9,699 nucleotides of DNA from Spirochaetia bacterium (GCA_029880625.1 JAOUOA010000065.1:1-9699), one strand, 5' to 3'. Positions 1 to 6,288 are shown, counted from the first letter of the stretch. Numbers and translations are program-made. The notes: generated from the sequence alone by a model not told the origin.

Positions 1-1
1 A

Positions 2-538
2 AAAATGAATGGAAGTTTTTTTTCCGCTCTTTTTAAAAGATTGCTGGGAAGAGAATCTTTTTTTATTGGAAAATTCACGAACAATACCGACGGTACAAGA
101 CGGCTGACTCTAACGCAAGCAACTCCTGGTCAAATTTTTGAACTTGAGTTAAATGACAGCAGTATTTGCATGCAGCCGGGCGCCTATCTTGCATCATCAA
201 AAGGAATAAAACTGGGCATCCGCTGGGCCGGCTTTACTTCCTTTATCGCCAGAGAGGGTCTTTTTAAACTGGTTGCATCAGGACAGGGCAAATTATGGTT
301 CGGCGCCTACGGCGGCTTAATTGAACGTCAGGTAAACGGGGAATTTATTGCAGACACAGGTCATCTTGTAGCTTATGATCCTCAAATCAAACTCAGGCTT
401 CAGCTTGCAGGAGGAATCTTTTCCAGTTTTTTTGGAGGCGAAGGTCTTGTCACTCGTCTGAACGGAAATGGTCGGGTTTTTCTCCAGTCAAGAAGCCTCA
501 GCGGACTGACGGATTGGATCAATCCTAAACTCTGGTAA
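2..538 (+). CDS. AIM24 family protein (TIGR00266-like), 5' truncated by window edge
   Basis: This is the C-terminal three quarters of an AIM24-family beta-sandwich protein and the first of three tandem paralogues. An ATG at position 5 could be read as a start, but that Met aligns with about residue 46 of the next paralogue, the frame stays open to the left edge, and no ribosome site is visible. I therefore treat the gene as cut, with roughly 45 N-terminal residues missing. Counted from that Met, the visible part shows family landmarks: GRESFF (15-20), AREGLF (82-87), the NGEFIADTGHLVAYD block (111-125) and FFGGEGLV (142-149). The function of bacterial AIM24 proteins is not established; yeast Aim24 is a mitochondrial inner-membrane organisation factor. 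There is no signal peptide or membrane helix in the visible part. It ends in TAA 17 bp before the next gene, so co-transcription is likely. The family call is firm and the role unknown. Confidence 0.85.
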   Translation, partial: KMNGSFFSALFKRLLGRESFFIGKFTNNTDGTRRLTLTQATPGQIFELELNDSSICMQPGAYLASSKGIKLGIRWAGFTSFIAREGLFKLVASGQGKLWFGAYGGLIERQVNGEFIADTGHLVAYDPQIKLRLQLAGGIFSSFFGGEGLVTRLNGNGRVFLQSRSLSGLTDWINPKLW

Positions 539-555
539 TTCAACGGATATAAATT

Positions 556-1239
556 ATGAAAACAGAAATTCTTCACAGACACAGCAATACCGCTGCAAAA
601 ATTTCACTCTCAGAAGAAGAAACCTGCACAACGGAATCTGGTGCGATGATTGCCATGAGCGGAAATATGTCGATATCAACTTCCACCTATAAAAAAGGAG
701 GCGGGGGTATTTTCAAGGCAGCCAAGCGTCTTCTTGCAGGCGAATCTTTTTTCCTGAATCATTTCCAGCCATCCGGCGGTTCGGGCGAACTATGGGTTTC
801 TCCCGTTCTTACAGGAGATTTAGTCGAGCATAATCTGTCAGGAGAGAAACTGATTGTCCAGAGCGGATCTTTTCTAGCTGCAGCATCCACTGTGAATGTG
901 GATGTCGGCTGGCAGGGATTCAAAAATTTCCTTTCAGGCGAAAGTCTTTTCTGGCTGAATTTAAGCGGTGACGGTCCTGTCATCCTTAGCGCTTTCGGCG
1001 TCATCTATACAGTTGAAGTAGACGGAGAATACATCGTTGATACAGGCCATATCGTGGCTTTCGACGAAACGCTGAATTTCAGCATCAGCAAAGCCGGTAA
1101 AAGCTGGATTTCATCTTTTTTCGGAGGCGAAGGAATTATCTGTAGATTTAAAGGAAAAGGAAAAATTTACTGCCAGTCGCATAATCCTTCGAGTTTCGGA
1201 CATTCGCTGACGCCCAGCTTGAAGCCCAGACGACAATAA
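556..1239 (+). CDS. AIM24 family protein (TIGR00266-like), second of three paralogues
   Basis: This is a 227-residue, apparently full-length AIM24-family protein. Landmarks are KRLLAGESFF (57-66), FLSGESLFWL (125-134), DGEYIVDTGHIVAFDETL (156-173) and FFGGEGI (188-194). The glycine-rich stretch KKGGGGIF (46-53) precedes the first GES motif, as is common in the family. The N-terminal 45 residues are rich in Ser, Thr and Glu and look soluble; no signal peptide or membrane helix is evident. The ATG at 556 has only a weak ribosome site (GGA at 545-547), and the 17 bp gap to the upstream gene suggests translational linkage in one operon. The basic C-terminal tail (KPRRQ) is not shared with the other two copies. 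The biochemical role is unknown; the family forms beta-barrel-like assemblies, and a structural or membrane-associated role is inference only. Confidence 0.85.
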   Translation: MKTEILHRHSNTAAKISLSEEETCTTESGAMIAMSGNMSISTSTYKKGGGGIFKAAKRLLAGESFFLNHFQPSGGSGELWVSPVLTGDLVEHNLSGEKLIVQSGSFLAAASTVNVDVGWQGFKNFLSGESLFWLNLSGDGPVILSAFGVIYTVEVDGEYIVDTGHIVAFDETLNFSISKAGKSWISSFFGGEGIICRFKGKGKIYCQSHNPSSFGHSLTPSLKPRRQ

Positions 1240-1252
1240 TCAGGAGAAACTT

Positions 1253-1924
1253 ATGAGTTCTATGAAACATACAATCACTTGCAGTCCAGATTACAGTCTC
1301 CTTACAGTAAACATTCCGGCCGGAAACACAGTTAAGGTTGAGGCATCGGCAATGGCTGCCATGGACACAAACATCAAAATGAAAACCAGAATGAAAGGAG
1401 GTTTGGGACGTCTCCTGACGAGAGAATCACTTTTTATCAATGAATTTACAGCGGAAGGCGGCGACGGTGATATCATGATTGCCCCTGGATCCCCCGGAGA
1501 TTTAAAACACATTTCTCTGGACGGCAATGTTGTTTATCTGCAGAATTCCGGCTATGTAGCGTCAGGACTGGACGTAACTCTGGAAACAAAATGGCAGGGT
1601 ATGATGAAAGGTTTTTTTTCCGGAGAATCACTATTCCTTATAAAGTGCTCGGGAAAAGGAGATCTATGGTTTAATTCCTACGGAGGAATCATTGAAATCG
1701 ATGTAAAAGGCGAATACATAGTTGACACTGGATACATTGTTGCTTTTGAAGAAACTCTGGATTACAACGTCCAGTCTGTGGGAGGACTGAAGTCTCTGTT
1801 TTTTTCCGGAGAAGGACTTGTCTGCAGGTTCAGCGGCAGCGGAAAACTCTGGATTCAGACGCGAAATGTAATGGCATTTGCAAACTGGACCTTCCCTTAC
1901 CGTCCTGTAAAAAAATCAAACTGA
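1253..1924 (+). CDS. AIM24 family protein (TIGR00266-like), third of three paralogues
   Basis: This 223-residue protein is clearly paralogous to the two genes before it. It shares KGGLGRLLTRESLF (48-61), FFSGESLFLIK (121-131), KGEYIVDTGYIVAFEETL (152-169) and FFSGEGLVCRF (183-193). I chose the ATG at 1253 because AGGAG (1242-1246) sits 6 bp upstream; the in-frame ATG at 1262 is too far from it. This is the best ribosome site of the three genes, and the 13 bp gap to the previous stop makes an operon likely. No signal peptide or membrane helix is visible. The three copies are diverged along their whole length, so the duplication is old rather than recent. Function is unknown. As the last gene it is followed by inverted repeats that could end the transcript. 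Confidence 0.85.
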   Translation: MSSMKHTITCSPDYSLLTVNIPAGNTVKVEASAMAAMDTNIKMKTRMKGGLGRLLTRESLFINEFTAEGGDGDIMIAPGSPGDLKHISLDGNVVYLQNSGYVASGLDVTLETKWQGMMKGFFSGESLFLIKCSGKGDLWFNSYGGIIEIDVKGEYIVDTGYIVAFEETLDYNVQSVGGLKSLFFSGEGLVCRFSGSGKLWIQTRNVMAFANWTFPYRPVKKSN

Positions 1925-1925
1925 G

Positions 1926-1976
1926 ACAGATCATTTCTCAAAAAAATTAAAAATCGTACTGAAACGATCTGTTTTT
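1926..1976. terminator. Possible bidirectional intrinsic terminator between the AIM24 operon and rsmE
   Basis: The short gap between two convergent genes holds inverted repeats flanked by T or A runs. ATCGT (1953-1957) pairs with ACGAT (1964-1968) around a 6-base loop. On the plus strand this is followed by CTG and five T (1972-1976). On the minus strand it is followed by TTTTTAATTTTTTT. A longer alternative stem on the plus strand pairs ACAGATC (1926-1932) with GATCTGT (1966-1972) directly before the T run. A third hairpin, TGAGTCC/GGACTCA (1977-1997), has no T run on either side. The short stems keep confidence modest. Confidence 0.4.
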
Positions 1977-2027
1977 GAGTCCGGCTGCAGGACTCAGATG
2001 TCAAACCTGCATTTTAAAACAAAAAAA

Positions 2028-2723
2028 TCATATCGATTTTGCTGACAGGACCGCAAGAGCGGCAAGAACCGCAGTTTCAACTTTTAAGATTGTATTCCCA
2101 AGCGAATATGGACGAACCTGCATTTCGTTAAAAAAAGAAATCTCCTGTTCGTCAAAATCGCCTTCAGGACCGATAAAAAAAGAGACCGGTTTTTCGCATT
2201 GCACTTCTGTAAACGAAGGCGCAGATCCAGTGTAAAGAAAAGTATGCAGAGCCTGATCTGTAATATTATTTTCAATAAACGAAAAAGAATCTTTCAGTTT
2301 TACAGGCTCATAAACCTCCGGGAGAAAAAAACGCTCGGACTGGACTGCCGCCTCATGGATAATTCGTTCCGCACGTTCGCTGGAAAATTTAACTCTTCCA
2401 GAACGACTGCATAGAATGGGAAGGATATGCGTGACTCCCAGCTCAGCCGATTTTTGAAGCATCCAGTCCAGACGGTTCCCGGATGGAAGAGATGTGCAGG
2501 CTATGCGAAACGGTTCTTTCCGTTTCCGAGGAGGATCATCAAGAATGACCAGTTTTTTCATGTCACTTGAAAACCCTGCTTGATAGTGCAGTTCACGGCC
2601 GTCACCAACCAGCACTTCATCTGCCTTACGAAGTCTTCTTGCCCGTACATGCCGGATTTCTGCCGCTGACAGCGGAATCTCTTCTTTGAAATCACATTCT
2701 TTTCTGAATACTAAAAAAGTCAT
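2028..2723 (-). CDS. rsmE: 16S rRNA (uracil(1498)-N(3))-methyltransferase RsmE
   Basis: RsmE methylates N3 of U1498 in helix 44 of 16S rRNA within the assembled 30S subunit, using S-adenosylmethionine. The 231-residue length is normal for the family. An N-terminal PUA-like RNA-binding domain (about 1-70, with the HVRARRLR segment at 25-32) is followed by a SPOUT domain with a trefoil knot. The visible SPOUT motifs are KSAELGV (91-97), EAAVQSER (124-131), the cofactor loop IGPEGDF (184-190) and the knot segment LGNTILKVETAVLAAL (208-223). The usual Arg of the LR.ETA motif is Lys here, a conservative change. The start ATG at 2723 has only a weak A-rich ribosome site, but the residues directly after it (FLVF) fit the family N-terminus. 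It converges on the AIM24 operon. No clear promoter of its own was found, and the sequence just upstream is occupied by a tRNA on the other strand. Confidence 0.93.
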   Translation of the reverse strand: MTFLVFRKECDFKEEIPLSAAEIRHVRARRLRKADEVLVGDGRELHYQAGFSSDMKKLVILDDPPRKRKEPFRIACTSLPSGNRLDWMLQKSAELGVTHILPILCSRSGRVKFSSERAERIIHEAAVQSERFFLPEVYEPVKLKDSFSFIENNITDQALHTFLYTGSAPSFTEVQCEKPVSFFIGPEGDFDEQEISFFNEMQVRPYSLGNTILKVETAVLAALAVLSAKSI

Positions 2724-2726
2724 CTT

Positions 2727-2755
2727 TTTACTTTACATTCACCGTGCCGTAAATT
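2727..2755 (+). promoter_or_regulatory. Candidate sigma-70-type promoter for tRNA-Leu
   Basis: TTTACT (2727-2732) and TAAATT (2750-2755) are separated by 17 bases, each matching the bacterial consensus at 4 of 6 positions. The expected start would lie near 2762, leaving about a 10-base leader before the mature tRNA end. The boxes are weak and were chosen mainly by spacing and position. They overlap the rsmE start codon on the opposite strand. Confidence 0.35.
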
Positions 2756-2771
2756 TTCTGGAAAAAAGAAT

Positions 2772-2855
2772 GCCGGAGTGGTGGAACTGGTAGACACAGT
2801 GGATTCAAAATCCACCGGGAGCGATCCCATGTCGGTTCGAGTCCGACCTTCGGTA
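2772..2855 (+). tRNA. tRNA-Leu, anticodon CAA
   Basis: An 84-base class II tRNA that reads UUG codons. The acceptor stem pairs GCCGGAG (2772-2778) with CTTCGGT (2848-2854), with a G-U pair at the first position and another inside, followed by discriminator A (2855) as leucine tRNAs require. The anticodon stem is GTGGA/TCCAC (2799-2803/2811-2815) around loop TTCAAAA, giving anticodon CAA at 2806-2808. A long variable arm (GGGAGCGATCCC) and a T arm containing GGTTCGAGTCC complete the fold. The sequence resembles E. coli leuX. The CCA end is not encoded and must be added enzymatically. T runs at 2861-2874 follow and may help end transcription. It lies on the strand opposite to both neighbouring protein genes. 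Confidence 0.95.
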
Positions 2856-2890
2856 AATCTTCTTTTTGTTTTTTCAAATCCGGGACTGTC

Positions 2891-4753
2891 TTATTTCTGT
2901 ACGAAATCTGAAGGTGAATATTTTTTAATCTCTTCAGCATAAACAGGTTTTGAAAAATAATACCCCTGAAATTGATCGCAATTGATATCAAGCAAAAAAT
3001 TAAATTGCTCTTCATTTTCAACTCCTTCAGCAATCGTCGACAAATTAAAGATGGAAGCCATCTCAGTGATTGTTTTCAGCATTTCCCGGTCTCTAGGGTT
3101 GTTCATCAGTTCTTTGACAAACTGTTTGTCGATTTTAATTTCATCAATGGGAAGTTTTTTCAAATAGGCCAGAGAGCTGTATCCCGTTCCAAAATCATCC
3201 ATGGAAAATGTAATTCCTGCTTTTTGAAACAATGACATGATTTCCAGAACTCTGTCAAGATCATGCATGACAGTACTTTCTGTTATTTCTAATCGGATTC
3301 GTAAAATAAGTTCGGGCGTCAGGTATTTCTTCATCATCTTCATCGTATCTTCATAAAACCCGATACTCAGAATCTGCCTTCTGCTGATATTGATGGAAAA
3401 TTTCTGAATATAAATTCCCTGATCATGAAACTCGCGAAAAGACTGAAAAGCGCTTTCGAGAATCTGATTTCCCATTTCCATGATGAGACCTGTCTGTTCT
3501 GCAATGGGCACAAATTCGGAAGGCGATATTTTTCCCCATTGAGGATCCTCCCATCGGGCAAGAACTTCCAGGCCGGATATCTTTTTGTCTCTATTAAACT
3601 GCGGCTGAAATTTTATAAAAATATCATTGTTTTTAATTGCATTATAAATCTTCATTTCAATCGAAAGATGACGCTCCGTCCTTTTCAGCATTTCATTGTC
3701 AAATATATACGAACCGTCTCTTCCTTTCGCTTTAACTTCGTACATGGCAATATCAGCCTGTTTGATTATATCCATAGACGGATGCGTCGGAGTATGAATG
3801 ATGCTGATCCCGATGCTCACACTGATATAAAGATGATGATTATCAATAACATACACTTCTTTCAGACTACCGGATATTGTATCTGCAATATCCTTCGCTG
3901 ATTCCCTGCACTTTTCCAGATCAGAAAATTCAGATCCTGTTACGACAAATTCATCGCCGCCCAGCCTTGCCGCAATGTCGCCCCCGGGAATATTTTCTAT
4001 AATTCTTTCTGATACCTTTTTCAAGAGCTTGTCTCCGATATCATGTCCCAGTGTGTCGTTTATGATTTTAAAATGATCTAAATCCATTAAAAGAAGGTAA
4101 GAAAATTTACTGGATTCTTTAAGTGAATTCAGCATCATCTGAAAGAATTCTGTAAAATACTGGCGGTTGAAAAGTCCGGTTAGCATGTCATGCGAAGCCT
4201 GTTCAACAACTTTTTTAAAAAGTGCTGATCCGCTGAAGCAGCTATAAATCAGCACTCCGAGAAGCGTGAGAGAAAATACGGACAGTATATAGCCGTACAA
4301 TTCTCCGATCAGAAGAAAATAAATGGCAAGCGGCGTCATTAGAGAAGACAGAACCGGCAGAAAAAGCTTTTTATCAGTCATGAGCATAGCTGCCGCTACA
4401 ACCGAAGATCCAATTTCAGTATAAATTGCTATGTAATGAAGATTTGATGATGATTCGCCTATATAAAGAAAAAAGATCAAAAGCCAGATTCCGAAAAATC
4501 CATAATATAAGAATGAAAGTTCTCTGTACCATTTTTTAATTTGAAGAGAACTCATTTCCCCTGCTTTGAAATTTTTATAAACACGAAGGGACCATAACGA
4601 AAAAAAGATTATCAGGAGATACCACAAAAGAGCCGGCTTGTAAATGCCGTGCAGGTACCCGAGGATTACATAAGCAAGGCCAGGACCAAGGGAAAGTCCA
4701 ATCAGTATCGGAATCTGTTTTCTCAGGAATATATAATAAGCTAAATTATGCAT
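2891..4753 (-). CDS. Membrane-anchored GGDEF-EAL cyclic-di-GMP enzyme
   Basis: This 620-residue inner-membrane signalling protein could make and/or degrade c-di-GMP. About six hydrophobic helices fill residues 13-173 (near 13-34, 41-57, 79-98, 107-125, 129-150 and 153-173); no known sensor domain is recognised there. The GGDEF domain spans about 183-350, with DMLTGLFNR (189-197), MDLDHFKIINDTLGHDIGD (223-241) and an intact GGDEF (265-269). The inhibitory RxxD site is lost: Pro256 replaces the Arg five residues before the motif. The EAL domain spans about 365-610: EVLAR (396-400) in place of EAL but with the metal-binding Glu kept, then INIS (454-457), LEITES (488-493), DDFGTGYSSL (519-528), EIKID (538-542), AEGVE (575-579) and QGYYFSKP (596-603). 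All catalytic positions I can check are present, so phosphodiesterase activity is expected and cyclase activity possible. A stop codon lies two codons before ATG 4753, fixing the start region. Confidence 0.92.
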   Translation of the reverse strand: MHNLAYYIFLRKQIPILIGLSLGPGLAYVILGYLHGIYKPALLWYLLIIFFSLWSLRVYKNFKAGEMSSLQIKKWYRELSFLYYGFFGIWLLIFFLYIGESSSNLHYIAIYTEIGSSVVAAAMLMTDKKLFLPVLSSLMTPLAIYFLLIGELYGYILSVFSLTLLGVLIYSCFSGSALFKKVVEQASHDMLTGLFNRQYFTEFFQMMLNSLKESSKFSYLLLMDLDHFKIINDTLGHDIGDKLLKKVSERIIENIPGGDIAARLGGDEFVVTGSEFSDLEKCRESAKDIADTISGSLKEVYVIDNHHLYISVSIGISIIHTPTHPSMDIIKQADIAMYEVKAKGRDGSYIFDNEMLKRTERHLSIEMKIYNAIKNNDIFIKFQPQFNRDKKISGLEVLARWEDPQWGKISPSEFVPIAEQTGLIMEMGNQILESAFQSFREFHDQGIYIQKFSINISRRQILSIGFYEDTMKMMKKYLTPELILRIRLEITESTVMHDLDRVLEIMSLFQKAGITFSMDDFGTGYSSLAYLKKLPIDEIKIDKQFVKELMNNPRDREMLKTITEMASIFNLSTIAEGVENEEQFNFLLDINCDQFQGYYFSKPVYAEEIKKYSPSDFVQK

Positions 4754-4773
4754 TTTTTAATTGCTGACGGCAT
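4741..4773 (-). CDS. Ten-codon leader ORF overlapping the GGDEF-EAL start
   Basis: On the minus strand, ATG at 4773 opens a 10-residue reading frame, MPSAIKKCII, that stops at 4741. It overlaps the first 13 bases of the GGDEF-EAL gene out of frame. AGAAGGG lies about 6 bases upstream of this ATG and is a better ribosome site than anything before the main start at 4753, which has only A/T-rich sequence. The leader ORF lies within the transcript predicted from the promoter at 4810-4837. Translational coupling through this leader is inference; the peptide itself has no recognisable relatives and the overlap could be chance. Confidence 0.35.
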   Translation of the reverse strand: MPSAIKKCII

Positions 4774-4809
4774 AGAAATCCCTTCTATGAAGACTACCCC
4801 TTCCGTTTG

Positions 4810-4837
4810 ATCATAAAATCTTAAACTTATTTATCAA
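4810..4837 (-). promoter_or_regulatory. Sigma-70-type promoter for the GGDEF-EAL gene
   Basis: Read on the minus strand, TTGATA (4837-4832) and TATGAT (4815-4810) are separated by 16 bases; each matches consensus at 5 of 6 positions. The predicted start near 4803 gives a leader of about 50 bases before ATG 4753, enough to include the leader ORF and its ribosome site. It sits back to back with the promoter of the SelW-like gene. Confidence 0.6.
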
Positions 4838-4868
4838 GAAAATAAAAACAATTCAAAGAATTTTATGA

Positions 4869-4897
4869 TTGATGATCTAATTCTTTTGTATTAAAAT
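4869..4897 (+). promoter_or_regulatory. Sigma-70-type promoter for the SelW-like gene, giving a near-leaderless mRNA
   Basis: TTGATG (4869-4874, 4 of 6 to consensus) and TAAAAT (4892-4897, 5 of 6) are separated by exactly 17 bases. The transcription start expected about seven bases after the -10 box falls at about 4904, only two bases before ATG 4906. There is no purine-rich ribosome site before that ATG, which agrees with a leaderless transcript. The surrounding sequence is very AT-rich, so chance matches are possible. Confidence 0.5.
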
Positions 4898-4905
4898 ATT
4901 TTAAT

Positions 4906-5211
4906 ATGAAAAGTAAAATTAAAATTACTTACTGTTCCAAATGCAGATGGCTTCTCAGGTCTGCATGGATGGCTCAGGAGCTTTTAACAACATTTCAGGA
5001 TGAACTGGATGAAGTATCCCTTGCTCCCGGAAAAAGCGGAATTTTTGAAATCTCCGTTAACAATGAAATCGTTTGGACGTTTAAAGAAATGCGTAAATTT
5101 CCCGAAATCAAAGAATTAAAACAAATTGTAAGAAACAAAGTTGCCCCCGGTAAAACTCTGGGGCATTCTGATACAAACACCCTGCCGGAAGGAGATTCAT
5201 GTCCGGTTTGA
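4906..5211 (+). CDS. SelW/SelT/SelH-like Rdx family protein, Cys form
   Basis: A 101-residue thioredoxin-fold protein of the Rdx (SelW-like) family, thought to act in thiol redox chemistry in the cytoplasm. The redox motif CSKC is at 10-13, directly followed by the family block RWLLRSAWMAQELL (14-27). Later family landmarks are GIFEI (45-49), FPEIKELKQ (65-73) and the near C-terminal LGHSD (85-89). In animal SelW the second cysteine position is selenocysteine; here it is a TGC cysteine codon, so no selenium insertion is needed. Length is typical, with a short C-terminal tail after GHSD. There is no Shine-Dalgarno sequence before ATG 4906, and the predicted promoter places the RNA start almost at the ATG. 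Its 3' end overlaps the convergent mqnC-like gene by 15 bp. The physiological partner is unknown. Confidence 0.9.
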   Translation: MKSKIKITYCSKCRWLLRSAWMAQELLTTFQDELDEVSLAPGKSGIFEISVNNEIVWTFKEMRKFPEIKELKQIVRNKVAPGKTLGHSDTNTLPEGDSCPV

Positions 5212-6288
5212 AGCCAGTTCAGCAGGTCTGTACAGAAAATCCCGCCGGACTGGTTGAAAACCGGCTTCCTCGATAAATTTTCTTGCTTTTTCTTCTGAGC
5301 GAAAACTGTAACTGCGAAGAACATTCTCTTCAATAACAACAGAGGAGATATCATCTGCTCCAGAATGCAGGGCAATTTCGCCAACACCCGGCCCAAGAAC
5401 CATCAGGGAAGTTTCAATATGATCGATATTATCCAGAAAAATTCTGCAGATTCCCAGTACTTTTAAATACTCATGTGCGGGAACCCCTCTTGTTTTAAAT
5501 CTTTTTGTCTGCTGCTGAAATGTCCAGGGTACAAATGATAGGAAGCCTCCGGTTCGGTCCTGAAGTTCACGAACAAGATTGAGATGATCCACAACTTCTT
5601 CCTGTGTTTCTTCTGAACCGAAAACAACATTGGCGCTTCCAGGCAGGCCTTCCCGATGACATGCTTCCATCACACGAACCCATTCCTCAACCACTGATTT
5701 TTTCGGAGAAAGGATCTGCCGCATTCTTTCTGTTAAAATTTCTGCTCCTGCACCGGGTACAGAATCCAATCCTGCTTCTTTCAGATTTCGTAATACTCCG
5801 GAAAGATCCATCCCGGTAATTTCTTCCATAAATAAAAGTTCAACGGGAGAAAAACCACGAATATGAAGCGACGGGCCAAAATGATTTTTAATTCCCTTCA
5901 ATACATCCGTATAATAATGAAACGGCAGATCAGGATTAACCCCTCCCTGGAGAAACATTTGATGAACGCCTTGATCAAAGGAAGGCTTCATTTTTTCTAT
6001 GATCTCTTCCAGAGTTAGAGTATATCCTTTTCCAGATTGTGTTTCTTCCATGAAACTGCAGAAGCTGCATTCAACATTGCAGTAGTTTGTATAATTGATT
6101 ACATGAAACATTGTATAGGATGCCTGAGAGGAGCTGACCTTGCGCGATCTGAGTTCTCTTGCAGCAGCCTGGATTTTCAAAAAATCAGCATCCCGGTACA
6201 GCTTGAGAGCATCTTGAGCGCTGATCCTTTCTCCATTGAGAGCACGTTCTAAAATTTCATCTGTTGGCTCACTTTTAAAAATGGACAT
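5197..6288 (-). CDS. mqnC: Radical SAM enzyme, probable cyclic dehypoxanthinyl futalosine synthase (MqnC-like)
   Basis: MqnC is a radical SAM enzyme of the futalosine route to menaquinone; it cyclises dehypoxanthinyl futalosine. The 363-residue length fits. The [4Fe-4S]-binding CxxxCxxC is C70, C74, C77 within INYTNYCNVECSFCSF (65-80). Further motifs are QGGVNPDLPF (114-123), GAGAEIL (179-185), PKKSVVEEWVRVM (195-207), the MqnC-type PWTFQQQTKRF (254-264) and IEENV (319-323). The PW.FQ and IEENV segments favour MqnC over its relative MqnE and over CofH. Some segments (LPFHYYT, the acidic loop after CSF) differ from the MqnC sequences I remember, so a specialised paralogue is possible. The start ATG 6288 has GGAAG only one base upstream, unusually close, and lies in a small inverted repeat; a stop codon lies eight codons upstream. 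It is divergent from a probable quinone-linked oxidoreductase. Confidence 0.75.
   Translation of the reverse strand: MSIFKSEPTDEILERALNGERISAQDALKLYRDADFLKIQAAARELRSRKVSSSQASYTMFHVINYTNYCNVECSFCSFMEETQSGKGYTLTLEEIIEKMKPSFDQGVHQMFLQGGVNPDLPFHYYTDVLKGIKNHFGPSLHIRGFSPVELLFMEEITGMDLSGVLRNLKEAGLDSVPGAGAEILTERMRQILSPKKSVVEEWVRVMEACHREGLPGSANVVFGSEETQEEVVDHLNLVRELQDRTGGFLSFVPWTFQQQTKRFKTRGVPAHEYLKVLGICRIFLDNIDHIETSLMVLGPGVGEIALHSGADDISSVVIEENVLRSYSFRSEEKARKFIEEAGFQPVRRDFLYRPAELASNRT

Noticed and set aside
1977..1997. TGAGTCC/GGACTCA hairpin as an intrinsic terminator
   Set aside because: The 7-bp stem is good, but no T run follows on either strand, so on its own it does not qualify.
1975..2235. Plus-strand open frame of 86 codons opposite the 3' end of rsmE
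   Set aside because: Lies antisense to the confidently identified rsmE, has no family resemblance and no ribosome site.
2772..2855. tRNA-Leu as an integration site for a mobile element
   Set aside because: No integrase gene and no second copy of the tRNA 3' end in the window; both flanks are ordinary housekeeping or signalling genes.
2728..3033. A 101-codon minus-strand open frame across the tRNA-Leu
   Set aside because: It is the antisense of a tRNA gene plus the end of the GGDEF-EAL gene; its GLEPTWDRS / LPVPPLRH stretch is the well-known artefact of translating tRNA antisense.
3425..3901. Plus-strand open frame of 158 codons inside the GGDEF-EAL gene
   Set aside because: It is the complement of the conserved EAL/GGDEF coding sequence; composition is not protein-like and no start signal is present.
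4906..4945. Selenocysteine at the SelW redox motif
   Set aside because: The motif is encoded as two cysteine codons with no in-frame TGA, so this is the Cys form.
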